Shown: positions 38,688 through 50,013, numbered from the stretch's first letter. The stretch is 64,000 bases of DNA from Alteriqipengyuania abyssalis (GCF_019857185.1 NZ_JAHWXP010000004.1:212441-276440), one strand, 5' to 3'. Numbers and translations are program-made. Notes: generated by a model not told the origin, from the letters alone.

Positions 38688-39326
38688 GTGGATCCACAAT
38701 TCGACTACATCTTCGAGCTGTTCACGCTGCTGATCGGCCTTGCGGTTGCGGAAATGCTGCTGGGCTTCTCCCGCATCCTGAAACTGCGCGCCCGCCGCAG
38801 GGCCGGGATCGATCCGGCGGCCATGCGCGTCAAGGTCGGCTGGCTGGTCCCGATTCTCGGGCTGCTGGTGCTGATCGACCTAGCCACGTTCTGGAGCATC
38901 ATCTGGACCATGCGCGGCGTGCTCGACATGCGCATGGCCACCATCTTCGGCGTGCTGGTGCTGATCGGCGGCTATTACTTGGTGGCAACGCTGGTGTTTC
39001 CGGACGAACCGGAGATGTGGCCCGATTTCGACGCCTATTTCTGGCAGCAGAAGCGCTGGGTGTTCGGCGGGATGCTGGCGATCAATCTTGCGATCAACCT
39101 CACCGGCATGGCGCTCGGTGCCTCCCCGGAGGGCGCGCCGCAGATCTCGCCAGCCACGCACCCGGTCTTCGTGACATCGGTGCTGATGGTATACCTCAAC
39201 TTCCCCGCCTTCGCGTGGCTGATCTTCACCAGGCGCGCACGAGTATCGCTGGCGCTGATGCTGTTCATCATCGCAACGCAGATCCTCTACGCGCTCAGCA
39301 GCTGGACGATCGCCGGACTTGTATGA
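38688..39326 (+). CDS. Six-helix membrane protein, paralogue A
   Basis: A 212-residue protein with six hydrophobic segments. It is clearly related to the gene at 40199. Both share FELFTLLIGLAVAEMLLGFSR-like N-termini, KVGWLVPILGLLVLIDLATFW at helix 2, and an identical-style motif WPDFDAY after PDEPE. The start is a GTG at 38688. No known family is recognised and no catalytic residues stand out, although the acidic PDEPEMWPDFDAY loop is conserved between both copies and may be functional. Convergent with the oxygenase-like gene. Confidence 0.8.
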   Translation: MDPQFDYIFELFTLLIGLAVAEMLLGFSRILKLRARRRAGIDPAAMRVKVGWLVPILGLLVLIDLATFWSIIWTMRGVLDMRMATIFGVLVLIGGYYLVATLVFPDEPEMWPDFDAYFWQQKRWVFGGMLAINLAINLTGMALGASPEGAPQISPATHPVFVTSVLMVYLNFPAFAWLIFTRRARVSLALMLFIIATQILYALSSWTIAGLV

Positions 39327-39332
39327 CGCGCG

Positions 39333-39980
39333 CTACAGCTTCAGTTCGCTGACATCTCGGAAGGCACCGATCGTACCACGCGGGAAGGTGTTGAACGCGA
39401 TCGAATAGCGGTTCTGGTTCGATCGGTTCTCCTCCACGAAATGGAGGATCGAGCTGGAGAACAGCACCAGATCCCCCTGTTTTGGCACCACGGCATTGCG
39501 CGGCGCATTGTAGATGTTGGTCCGCCCACTCTCGACCCCAAGCTCGATCTGGCGGTATCCGGTGGTCCGCTCGAAGATCATGTTGCCTGGCGGATCGGGC
39601 ATCGGCGCGTAGTACAGCGATCCCGAGACCAGCGAGTTGGAATGCGTGTGCGCATGCATGCCCACCCCCGGCGGGTTCATCAGCGCCCAGCTCTGCGTCA
39701 CCTCCAGCCGGCTGCTCACCCCCATGACGTCGCGGGAGTAGGTCTCCAGCGCGGCGTGGACCGCGTGCTTGATGCTTTTCAGCTCGCGCCGGTCGAACAG
39801 GTAGAGATCCTCGGAAATCCGGTTCATCTGGTTTTCGAGCATCGTCACCGACTGGATGAACTCGACCTGCTCGGGCGAGATCGCGTGGCCGATATTGGTC
39901 ACGAAGACCGGCTCCGCGAACAGCGGTTTGACGCTGTACTCCGCACTCGCCACAGCTTTGCGCGCGCTGGCTGTCGCCAT
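39333..39980 (-). CDS. 2OG-Fe(II) oxygenase-like protein (TIGR02466 type)
   Basis: A 215-residue protein resembling the putative 2-oxoglutarate/iron oxygenase family with N-terminal AEPVFVTNIGH. Candidate metal ligands are in GVGMHAHTHSNSLVSGSLYY and the distal His in SSSILHFVEENRSNQNRYS, where the following Arg (NRYSIAFN) would bind 2-oxoglutarate. LVLFSS and FERTTGYRQIELG are also family-like. The reaction is unknown. It lies between two paralogous membrane-protein genes on the opposite strand. ATG 39980 is taken as start. Confidence 0.75.
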   Translation of the reverse strand: MATASARKAVASAEYSVKPLFAEPVFVTNIGHAISPEQVEFIQSVTMLENQMNRISEDLYLFDRRELKSIKHAVHAALETYSRDVMGVSSRLEVTQSWALMNPPGVGMHAHTHSNSLVSGSLYYAPMPDPPGNMIFERTTGYRQIELGVESGRTNIYNAPRNAVVPKQGDLVLFSSSILHFVEENRSNQNRYSIAFNTFPRGTIGAFRDVSELKL

Positions 39981-40198
39981 GGTAGCAATCCCCCAATTGC
40001 CGTTTCGAATCGCACGATAGCTATCCGGCGCCGCGGGGTTGCGCAAGATGCGCGATTGGCTCCGCAGCAAAAGGCAAGCCCTTCTCTGCCAACGGCATGA
40101 TCCGCTCGACCAGCGACATCGCCGCGTCATCGCGCAAACCGCTGGCCACCCCCAGCCACCGGGGCTAGACTTTGGCCCAACAGCTGGGGGGCGGCGGT

Positions 40199-40840
40199 AT
40201 GAGCGAATTCGACATCACATTCGAACTGTTCACCCTGCTGCTGGGCCTGACCATGGCCGAGGTGCTGGCCGGCTATGCCCGCACCTACAAGCTGCGCAGC
40301 CGCATCCGCCACAACCGCCTTGCCTATGGCGACCAGGGCGGCGACGGCGTGGTCGAGCAGGTCCGCATCGGCTGGCTGGTCCCGCTCTCCGCCGCGGTCG
40401 TGCTGTTCCACCAGGCGACCTTCTGGCTGTTCATGTTCGACGTTCAGGGCAACGTCCCGCTCAACTTCCTCAGCCTCATCTGCGTGCTCGGCGTGATCGG
40501 CTGGTACTACCTGATCAGCGCCGCGCTGTGGCCGGACGAGCCCGAGGCGTGGCCCGATTTCGACGCCTATTACATGGCCCACCGCCGCTTCATCTGGTTC
40601 GGCGTGATCGCGGTCGCCCTGCTCGCCGATTTCGGCCGCGCGCTGTTCGAGCCGCCGCTCGAGCCGACCACCGCGCCCGCATGGATCGTGAGCACGGTCG
40701 ACTGGACCAACAACGTCGGCTCGGTCGCGATCCTCGCCATGCCCTTCATCCGCTCGCGCCGCTGGGCGATCGCGGTGCTGGTGGTGCTCAACCTGCACTT
40801 CGTGGTGCTGGCCGCCCTCTCCCCCTGGGTGTTCATCTGA
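40199..40840 (+). CDS. Six-helix membrane protein, paralogue B
   Basis: A 213-residue membrane protein homologous to the product at 38688: FELFTLLLGLTMAEVLAGYAR, IGWLVPLSAAVVLFHQATFW, YYLISAALWPDEPEAWPDFD and AYYMAHRRFIWFG. Six hydrophobic segments. The ATG at 40199 follows a G-rich ribosome binding site. Sequence divergence between the copies is substantial, so the duplication is old. Function is unknown. A short tandem repeat (CCTGACACAC twice, 40859-40878) lies just downstream. Confidence 0.8.
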   Translation: MSEFDITFELFTLLLGLTMAEVLAGYARTYKLRSRIRHNRLAYGDQGGDGVVEQVRIGWLVPLSAAVVLFHQATFWLFMFDVQGNVPLNFLSLICVLGVIGWYYLISAALWPDEPEAWPDFDAYYMAHRRFIWFGVIAVALLADFGRALFEPPLEPTTAPAWIVSTVDWTNNVGSVAILAMPFIRSRRWAIAVLVVLNLHFVVLAALSPWVFI

Positions 40841-40919
40841 GGCGTATGTCGGCCCGGGCCTGACACACCTGACACACAGTCCAGGGGCTAAAAACGCACC
40901 CCCTCCCCGCCCGCGCGCA

Positions 40920-41437
40920 TCAGGCCGCCCGATCGCCTTCCTCATCGGCATAGTGCTGGACCATTTCGGGCGCATCGAGCAGCTCGTCGAGCGCAATATC
41001 GAACCCGGTAGCGGCATGGTGGGTCGCCGGGTTCTGCGTCAGCCGGTCGAGCCGCGCGAGATGCGCGAGCAGCAGCCGCGCGTCGTAGCGGCGCCGCGTC
41101 GCCACCGTCTCCCCGTGGTAGAAGATCGTCTCCTCCACCCCGTTGAGCGCGCGGTCCGCCAGCACCGCCTCGACCTGCGTGCGCGCGACCAGCAGCGCGG
41201 CATCCCACAGACGCGCGAAGCGCGGGCAGGCGCGGCGCATGCGGTAGGTGGTGGAGCGAGAGACGCCGCGACGCGCGTCGCCGCACGCACATTGCCGCAC
41301 TCGGCCAGCGCATCGAGGAAATCCGCCTGCGCATCGCGACTGAACTGCTCGGGGATCGCGGGGAGCGTTTCGGGCTCTTGCGGCGCTGTGTCGACGGGCG
41401 CTGCGGGGAGATTGGGCGTGGTGCCGGGAGAGGTCAT
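40920..41437 (-). pseudogene. HTH-domain protein, broken by a frameshift
   Basis: From ATG 41437 the frame encodes TSPGTTPNLPAAPVDTAPQ, then AQADFLDALAECGNVRAATRV. Sense then moves to another frame, GVSRSTTYRMRRACPRFARL, then VEAVLADRALNGVEETIFYH and LLLAHLARLDRL, ending at 40920. Together they form one helix-turn-helix protein of about 172 residues (RAATRV-AGVSRSTTYR is a typical recognition helix) if one base is restored near 41268. It resembles small terminase-like or regulatory HTH proteins common in sphingomonads. Either a true pseudogene or a sequencing error. Confidence 0.7.
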
Positions 41438-41811
41438 GAGCGGGTCCGTGAGCATTGGCTGCGAGGGACCGATCTAGCCGCCCTGTAGGACAGCAACGAG
41501 CGCTACCTGTTTGGCGCGCACCAAACCGAGGCGCAGCCGAGGCAAGGGCGACCGCCCGTTGGCCGTCAGGCCGTAAGCCAAGCGAGCGGATGCGAGCGCT
41601 GGCGCTTGAAGCCAAACAAAGGACTCCGGGGTCCAGCTTCTTTCCTTCGTCATTGCGAGGCGCCGGTGCGGATGCACCGCAATATTGAAATCCGCTCGTC
41701 TTGAGCCTTGTGTGAGCTCCTGCCGGGTCGTAGCGAAGCGAAGACGGCGCGGATCGCCAACCAGGAGCCCAGAGCCCCTGGGTTCCTGCTTGCGCAGGAA
41801 TGCACCAAAGC
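41438..41811. repeat. Non-coding stretch with REP-like palindromes
   Basis: No gene is seen here. Palindromes include 41783-41800 (TTCCTGC, loop TTGC, GCAGGAA), in the style of the TTCCCGC-TTTC-GCGGGAA dispersed elements found in many bacteria. There is also an ATTGC...GCAAT hairpin containing GGTGC-GGAT-GCACC (about 41651-41683). Both are typical of REP or MITE-like debris. Open frames in this stretch translate to low-information sequence such as LRKQEPR, often seen when such repeats are translated. Confidence 0.5.
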
Positions 41812-41937
41812 TCACCGCCCCCGCAATTCCTCGCGCACATGGACTTTGACCGTCACCGCTCTGCCCAGCAGCACTTCCTCGTTGCGCATATGGCGAAGCA
41901 GCTGTGCGGGCGTATTTGAGGGACCTCCGAACCTCAC
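41812..41937 (-). CDS. Possible 41-residue protein coupled to the ImmA-like gene
   Basis: A GTG at 41937-41935 overlaps the stop of the preceding ImmA-like gene (GTGA) and opens a 41-codon frame: RFGGPSNTPAQLLRHMRNE, then EVLLGRAVTVKVHVREELRG. The overlap pattern matches the coupling of the two genes before it. Against it: the base composition is closer to the host than to the cassette, and no family is recognised. It may instead be a gene remnant. Confidence 0.3.
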   Translation of the reverse strand: MRFGGPSNTPAQLLRHMRNEEVLLGRAVTVKVHVREELRGR

Positions 41938-43250
41938 CAAGTCTGGCTCAGCTTGGCAATGTCAAAATTTTCTAGCTGATGTTGAATAACATGAGTTGAT
42001 ACCTCGTAAGTCGATGCCAGTTCGTTCAACTCATCCAAGCTAATGACCTTGTCGCTCACTCGTTTTGCCAAGCCTTCATGTGGAGCGAGAAACTCGGCAG
42101 CGAAAGCTCGGCTAGCCTTGTCTTTCGCTAGGTAGGAATCCGCAACGAGATCCGCGCTGCGACTTTGATCGTGAATAAAATTAAAGATCGTTCGGCAGAT
42201 AGCAAATCGTTGCGAATCCTCTCGCTCCCGCGTCACAAGAATACGCAGACCTTCCTCATTTGACTGTAACGCATGTACCGGATTCTGTACGGCATTCTGG
42301 ACAATTAATACGTCATGCGGAGTCGAAGCGCCAAACGTCTGTAACAAGCCATCGATACCGCGTATCGGATCATCGTCGCTGCTTCTCTCCGCACGCAATA
42401 TCCTCGCGATTTCGCGACCATAAGCATGTGGTGGCAATGCTGCGGAAGAAAACGACATTCCACCCTTGGGGCGTGCGTGTTTCGGAACTTTGAGTTCATC
42501 TTTCGGAATCCCGTTGGGAAGTTCTTCCAATTCTTTCAGACTCTTCCCAGCCCACGCCACCTGCTCGGGCAGCTGGTTGAACGGGCTTACTGTGATGAAA
42601 TCCTCAAACATCTTCCTAGGTAGCGATTCATAAGCCGAAATGATCGTAGCCGCATTATCGGGCGAGATTGCGAACGGGTCCAAACCCGCCCGAGAGCTGG
42701 CTCGCGCGAATTGCTGCTCTTCGACATCCAACTGACGAATCGCATTCCATTCTCCGATCAGCCTATGATCCGGAGTCCCGCGCTCCTTCAGTCGCTGGCA
42801 AACCGTTTCGACAAACTGGCCAAGCCCCTCGACCAGTGCGGTTTGGGTAATGAGCTCGTTACCTGAGCTCAGGAACCTCACATTCGCAAACTGCGGAGTG
42901 AAGGGTTTCCAGACGACCTGGACGATTTCACCCAGCGGGTAGAACGCGATCGGTGGAAGCGAGAAACCATCGCCGACCCAATGCAGGTTATGCCGCTTGT
43001 GGTATTCTGATGAAAAGCCTTGCTTGTGGCCAACCTCGTTGGTCAGAAAGAACCAGTTCTCCGCAATCCATTCCGCCATGGGGAGTGCGGGAGCATAAAC
43101 CGCGTCACGCTCGGCACCGGAGACTCGGTCAAAGAGCGAGATCACAGGAAGTCCGTTAACCGAGATCGATATTCGCGCCCACGTGGCGCGCAGGTCTTCC
43201 CCTCGCGCTTGGGCTGGATTTTCCCACTCAAGATGGAATTGGATGCTCAT
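41934..43250 (-). CDS. ImmA/IrrE-like protein with degenerate zinc motif
   Basis: A 438-residue protein. The N-terminal 300 residues match no family I know. The C-terminal 120 residues align by pattern with the ImmA/IrrE metallopeptidase domain: RFAICRTIFNFIHD in place of RFTxAHELGHxLLH, then ASRAFAAEFLAPHEGL in place of ANxFAAELLMP, and LASTYEVSTHVIQHQLEN for the final helices. The HExxH zinc ligands are replaced (RTxxN), so peptidase activity is unlikely. The start at ATG 43250 overlaps the stop of the upstream gene (ATGA). GC content is well below the flanks, suggesting horizontal transfer. Confidence 0.72.
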   Translation of the reverse strand: MSIQFHLEWENPAQARGEDLRATWARISISVNGLPVISLFDRVSGAERDAVYAPALPMAEWIAENWFFLTNEVGHKQGFSSEYHKRHNLHWVGDGFSLPPIAFYPLGEIVQVVWKPFTPQFANVRFLSSGNELITQTALVEGLGQFVETVCQRLKERGTPDHRLIGEWNAIRQLDVEEQQFARASSRAGLDPFAISPDNAATIISAYESLPRKMFEDFITVSPFNQLPEQVAWAGKSLKELEELPNGIPKDELKVPKHARPKGGMSFSSAALPPHAYGREIARILRAERSSDDDPIRGIDGLLQTFGASTPHDVLIVQNAVQNPVHALQSNEEGLRILVTREREDSQRFAICRTIFNFIHDQSRSADLVADSYLAKDKASRAFAAEFLAPHEGLAKRVSDKVISLDELNELASTYEVSTHVIQHQLENFDIAKLSQTW

Positions 43251-43636
43251 GAGAGAAAGGCTGGCCACTCATGGTGCTCCAGCGGATATCCTTTATATTG
43301 ACCCTGCTCCCGGTTTACCAGTCGTGCCTCAAAAACAGTATCGCCGTCCTTATGCCAGACATAGCGAGGAAACGAGCCTTCGATAGGACTACCAACGTTT
43401 CCTTCTCGAATGGCCTTTCTGAGCCACCGGGTAGGCTTGGCGAAATTCCTACTGAGTCTCGCGTCGCAAATGTTGGCATCGGCCCTTGGTTTGGGTTGTC
43501 CCGCAGGAGATGGGACATTCTTGTGTTCCGGACTTCCGATATAACTTGATGAAGTCGCAATCGCAGCCAGTTGAGCTCTATCAAAATCGCCGCACTTTTC
43601 CCGGGTTCGTGGTCGATGCCTCTTGATTGCTCTCAT
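43247..43636 (-). CDS. Small basic protein, first gene of the ImmA-like cassette
   Basis: A 129-residue hydrophilic protein. The front is basic (MRAIKRHRPRTREKCGDFDR); then come SSSYIGSPEHKNVPSPAGQP with ADANICDARL, and a more folded end (WLRKAIREGNVG, FPRYVWHKDGDTVFEARLVN, GQYKGYPLEHHEWP). No known family is recognised. The ATGA overlap with the ImmA-like gene implies the two products are made together and perhaps bind each other. Low GC. It lies 110 bases downstream of uvrA on the same strand. Confidence 0.68.
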   Translation of the reverse strand: MRAIKRHRPRTREKCGDFDRAQLAAIATSSSYIGSPEHKNVPSPAGQPKPRADANICDARLSRNFAKPTRWLRKAIREGNVGSPIEGSFPRYVWHKDGDTVFEARLVNREQGQYKGYPLEHHEWPAFLS

Positions 43637-43726
43637 CTTAGTTTCCAGCTGCCTGACGCGGAGTAAGAAACCATACTGCCAGAATGCATTATCACCAAGC
43701 TCTGGGAGAGCGTCGCATCTTGCCGC

Positions 43727-46666
<2,940 letters not shown>

Positions 46667-46672
46667 GGTGGG

Positions 46673-46701
46673 CGTGTTCCGCTTGTGTTCTTATCTGTCA
46701 A
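46673..46701 (-). promoter_or_regulatory. uvrA promoter with LexA (SOS) box
   Basis: The plus strand 46676-46690 reads GTTC-N7-GTTC exactly, the alphaproteobacterial LexA consensus. On the minus strand TTGACA (46701-46696) is a good -35, with 17 bases to a weak -10 AACACG (46678-46673), the same geometry as recA. The predicted +1 falls at or within a base of the uvrA ATG (46666). Confidence 0.82.
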
Positions 46702-46885
46702 GGATGCCGATGGGCGTGTCCGCAGTGAAGCGAGCGACCGGCATGGGCGGTTCCGCCCTCTTGCGCAGGAATGTGGTGCGGCGGGGTGCAATTTCCAACC
46801 GCAACTCTCGTCGGCCAGCGCGGCGGAACATCTCGCTTGCGCAATCGTCGATAAGTCGAACGACATATTCGAAGGATACCCACCC

Positions 46886-47488
46886 ATGAAAGTACTCGTC
46901 TCCGGCGCGACCGGGCATACCGGCAAGCGTCTCGTTCCCCAGCTCATCGAAGCGGGCCATTCGCCCATCGCGCTGGTGCGCGACGGGTCCGACACCTCTT
47001 CGCTCCCCGATGGATGCGACACGCGCAAGGGCGATCTGACCGACCTGCCGCAGGATGTGTGCGAGGGCATCGACGCGGTGATCTTCGCCGCGGGATCGGG
47101 CAGCAAGACCGGGCCGGACATGACCGACAAGGTCGACCGTGACGGCGCGAAGGCGCTGGTCGATCGGGCCAAGGCGGCGGGCGTGAAGCGTTTCGTGATG
47201 CTGAGCGCGCGCGGCGTGGACGATCCCGATCCGGACTCCGATCTCTATCACTACGCACTCGCCAAGAAGGCGGCAGACGAGCACCTGATCGCCTCGGGCG
47301 TGCCCTACGCGATTATCCGTCCCGGCGCGCTGACGCATGACGACGGCAAGCGCGACATTCGCCTGGGCGACGATGTCGAAGGCGACGGCACCACCGCGCG
47401 CGGCGACCTTGCCGCAGTGCTGGTGCGCGCGGTGGACGACGACGCGCTGGAGAATCGCGTCGTGCCCATGGAATCGCACGGCATTTGA
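46886..47488 (+). CDS. NAD(P)-binding SDR-like protein (YwnB/atypical SDR)
   Basis: A 200-residue atypical short-chain dehydrogenase. It has the dinucleotide motif [18 protein letters not shown] at the N-terminus, [13 protein letters not shown] at strand 4, [15 protein letters not shown], a Tyr/Lys pair in [13 protein letters not shown], and [13 protein letters not shown]. This is the NAD(P)H-binding group related to NmrA and YwnB, usually sensors or reductases of unknown substrate. GAAGGATA precedes the ATG. Confidence 0.88.
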   Translation: MKVLVSGATGHTGKRLVPQLIEAGHSPIALVRDGSDTSSLPDGCDTRKGDLTDLPQDVCEGIDAVIFAAGSGSKTGPDMTDKVDRDGAKALVDRAKAAGVKRFVMLSARGVDDPDPDSDLYHYALAKKAADEHLIASGVPYAIIRPGALTHDDGKRDIRLGDDVEGDGTTARGDLAAVLVRAVDDDALENRVVPMESHGI

Positions 47489-47519
47489 CGAAACGGGCGG
47501 CGAAGAGGACAGGAGCGTC

Positions 47520-48056
47520 ATGCACCGCCTGTTCGTCGCCCTTCGTCCACCCGAGGCCATTCGCGATCCGCTGATCGACACCATGGAGGGCGTCGAGGGC
47601 GCGCGGTGGCAGTCCGATGAGCAACTGCATCTGACGCTGCGCTTTGTCGGCGAGGTCGACCGGGCGCTGGCCAATGATCTGGCGAGTGCGCTGGAGGCTG
47701 TTCGCGCGCCGCGCTTTGCCCTGCAACTGCGCGGCGTCGGCACGTTCGAGCGCAAGGGCCGGGTCGGCTCGCTGTGGGCCGGGGTCGAGGACAGCGAGCC
47801 GCTGAACATTCTCCAGCGCCGGGTCGAGCGCGCCTGCCGCGCCGCCGGGCTGGAACCGGTGACGCGCAAGTTCGTGCCTCATGTGACCATCGCGCGGGTC
47901 AACAGCTCGACCGGGCCGATCAGCGGGTGGCTGGCCCAGCATTCCCGGCTCGCGCTGCCGGTTTGGCAGGTCGATGCGTTTCATCTTTACGAGAGCCGGC
48001 TGGATGCAGGCGGCGCGCATTACGAGCCGGTCGTCGCGTTTCCCCTGACGGGCTAG
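47520..48056 (+). CDS. thpR: RNA 2',3'-cyclic phosphodiesterase (ThpR/LigT)
   Basis: A 178-residue 2H phosphoesterase. Two HxTx motifs, HLTLRFVG and HVTIARV, form the active site; MHRLFVALRPPE is the family N-terminus. It opens 2',3'-cyclic phosphates in RNA, and members were first noted for 2'-5' RNA ligation in vitro. CAGGAG precedes the ATG at 47520. It is probably cotranscribed with the upstream SDR gene 31 bases away. Confidence 0.92.
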   Translation: MHRLFVALRPPEAIRDPLIDTMEGVEGARWQSDEQLHLTLRFVGEVDRALANDLASALEAVRAPRFALQLRGVGTFERKGRVGSLWAGVEDSEPLNILQRRVERACRAAGLEPVTRKFVPHVTIARVNSSTGPISGWLAQHSRLALPVWQVDAFHLYESRLDAGGAHYEPVVAFPLTG

Positions 48057-48060
48057 CGCA

Positions 48061-49047
48061 TCACAACAGCGTCTGCTTCACCGGCACGGTCAGCCCCACC
48101 TGCTGCGCGATCATGCCGACCCATTCGCCGACCTTGGCGATCTCGTCCTCCACCACCGCGCTGTGGGTAGCTTCGCGGTCACGGGTGGATTTCTCGGTGA
48201 AGTCGGCTCCGGTCTTGGCGTCGCGGGTGAAGACGGGGCCCTGCGCGATTTCCTTCGCTCTAGCGATGTCGATCGCGGTCCCGGTGAAGCTGCCGATCGC
48301 CGCCAGCGTCTCCGCCCGCGCAGCATCGAAACGGTCGCCGTCGAGCACGCGGACACGCTCGCCATATTGCCGCGCGATCGCATCGAGATAGCGCTGATTG
48401 AGGAACCACGCGAGACCGGCGGCCTGCAGGTCGGTCATCGAGAATTGCTCGCGCCCGTCCATCCCCAGATCGAGCGGCGCATAGCCCATCATCTCAAGAT
48501 AGAGCTGGCGCCCCCAGCGCCGCCCCATCATCCCCTTGCGGATCACCGCCGCGAGGAAGCTGGGCAGCGGGTTGGTCATGAGGATCGCGCGCGCCTGCGG
48601 GGCGGCGTTCATCAGCGCGGGGACCAGCCGGTTGGCGTGGTTGGTCGGCTTGACGAACACCGCCTCGCCCTGCCCCCAGGGCCGCGCAAGCAGCCGCGTC
48701 ACCGGGGCGACAAGCGGCTCGCCTGCCTGCCCTGCATTGACGAGGCTGGCGATAATCCCCGGCTCGCTCAGCCCGGCGGACACGCCCGGAATGTCGAGCG
48801 CGCGGACCAGCAGGGTCGATCGGCAGAAGGCGGTGTGGAAGATGAAGTGCAGCGGGCCGGTTTCGGGCGAGAGGCCCTGCACTTTTGCCAGCGGCAGCAT
48901 GCGGGTCTGCCCAGTGCGGTCGGCTAGGAAGCCCGTCTCCGCCAGTGCGGCGCGCTCGACCCGGAGAAACTCCATCGTGCGTGCGGCGGGATCGATCCGG
49001 TGGGGGAGCCAGTGCGGGTCTGCGGCGAGCGTTTGGGCGTCGGACAT
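48061..49047 (-). CDS. Sulfotransferase-like P-loop protein
   Basis: A 328-residue protein with a sulfotransferase-type phosphosulfate loop near residue 68 (FIFHTAFCRSTLLVRALD), GVSAGLSEPGI, and a VFVKPTNHANRLVPALM segment followed by RAILMTNPLPSFLAAVIRKG, which fits the 3'-phosphate-binding arginine/serine region. The donor and acceptor are unknown, and activity is unproven. The frame runs far upstream; ATG 49047 is used because the earlier portion overlaps other genes. Confidence 0.68.
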   Translation of the reverse strand: MSDAQTLAADPHWLPHRIDPAARTMEFLRVERAALAETGFLADRTGQTRMLPLAKVQGLSPETGPLHFIFHTAFCRSTLLVRALDIPGVSAGLSEPGIIASLVNAGQAGEPLVAPVTRLLARPWGQGEAVFVKPTNHANRLVPALMNAAPQARAILMTNPLPSFLAAVIRKGMMGRRWGRQLYLEMMGYAPLDLGMDGREQFSMTDLQAAGLAWFLNQRYLDAIARQYGERVRVLDGDRFDAARAETLAAIGSFTGTAIDIARAKEIAQGPVFTRDAKTGADFTEKSTRDREATHSAVVEDEIAKVGEWVGMIAQQVGLTVPVKQTLL

Positions 49048-49192
49048 GTCATGCCGGTAGCCCAGCACGGGCACCTCCGCAAAGGGCACAAACGGGTCGC
49101 CGACCGCTCCGAGTCGTGGACTGCGCCCGACGAGTTGCGGACCTATCGCGCCGCTTGTCCGTTGAAATGGTAAGGCAACAGGAGGAAATCGC

Positions 49193-49255
49193 ATGATCGC
49201 CCCAGCGGCGACAGCACACAGCAGGGGCGCGCACGCCGTAGGGGGCCGGGCATGA
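49193..49255 (+). CDS. Possible 20-residue leader peptide before the lysozyme gene
   Basis: An AGGAGG ribosome binding site (49180-49185) lies seven bases ahead of ATG 49193. The frame runs 20 codons (MIAPAATAHSRGAHAVGGRA), and its TGA overlaps the ATG of the lysozyme (ATGA). The lysozyme ATG has no good site of its own, so translation may be coupled. It could alternatively be the true lysozyme N-terminus split by a frameshift. Confidence 0.4.
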   Translation: MIAPAATAHSRGAHAVGGRA

Positions 49256-50013
49256 CCGGTTCCGCCACCTCGCATGCCCCCTCCCGCCCGAATATTGCGC
49301 GCGACAAGCGTGCCTCGCGGGACAAGCTGCGTGCCATGCGGTCGGGCGAGAGCGTGTCCCGCAGAAGCAGGCTGCGCCGGCGGCTCAAGCGTGCGCCATG
49401 GGCGCTCGCCGTAGTATCCGTCGCGGCAGGATCGCTGGGAAGCTGCGCCCCGGGCCAGACCTCGGACGATGTCCGCGGCTGGTCGTACCAGACCAACCTC
49501 AAGACCAATCCCAACTTCACCCGCGTGAACCCCGCGCTGCTCACCACCAGTGAGCGGATGCGCAAGGCGCTGGCGCAGGAGGAAGGGATGCGGCTGACCG
49601 TCTACCGCGATGTCGCAGGTTATCCCACGGTCGGCATCGGCCATCTGGTGCGCCCCGAAGACGGGCTGAAAGTGGGCGACCGGATCACCCGCGAAAAGGC
49701 GATGGCCTTTCTTGCGCAAGACTTGAAAACGGCCGAACAGGCGGTGGTCAAGGTGGTCGGCGATCTGAAGCTGTATCAGCACGAATTCGATGCGCTGGTC
49801 GATCTGGCGTATAATGTGGGCGAAGGAACGCTTTCCGAAAGCGAGAGCCCCGATCTCAACCGGGCGATCGCCCAAGCGGACTACACAGGCATTGCCCAAG
49901 AACTCGATTACCGTTTCGCCGGCGGCCGGATTGCGGGCGGGCTCGTCCACCGGTCGGAGCGGCGCGCAAAGATTTTCCGCGAGGCCAATTATGCGGATGT
50001 CCGCCCCGGCTAG
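49252..50013 (+). CDS. Glycoside hydrolase family 24 lysozyme
   Basis: A 253-residue endolysin-type muramidase. The catalytic triad pattern E-8-D-5-T is visible in EEGMRLTVYRDVAGYPTVGIG, followed by VDLAYNVGEGTL and GLVHRSERRAKIF. The N-terminal 50 residues are strongly basic, then a hydrophobic stretch ends in SLGSC, a possible lipobox or signal anchor. No other phage gene is nearby, so this is a chromosomal, envelope-anchored lysozyme rather than part of a prophage. Its 3' end overlaps the following lipoprotein gene. Confidence 0.87.
   Translation: MTGSATSHAPSRPNIARDKRASRDKLRAMRSGESVSRRSRLRRRLKRAPWALAVVSVAAGSLGSCAPGQTSDDVRGWSYQTNLKTNPNFTRVNPALLTTSERMRKALAQEEGMRLTVYRDVAGYPTVGIGHLVRPEDGLKVGDRITREKAMAFLAQDLKTAEQAVVKVVGDLKLYQHEFDALVDLAYNVGEGTLSESESPDLNRAIAQADYTGIAQELDYRFAGGRIAGGLVHRSERRAKIFREANYADVRPG

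Noticed and set aside
40859..40878. Tandem CCTGACACAC repeat as the start of a CRISPR or VNTR
   Set aside because: Only two copies without spacers; nothing further supports an array.
49252..50013. Prophage remnant suggested by the endolysin-type lysozyme
   Set aside because: No holin, terminase, integrase or tail gene is nearby, and the protein has a cellular export signal.
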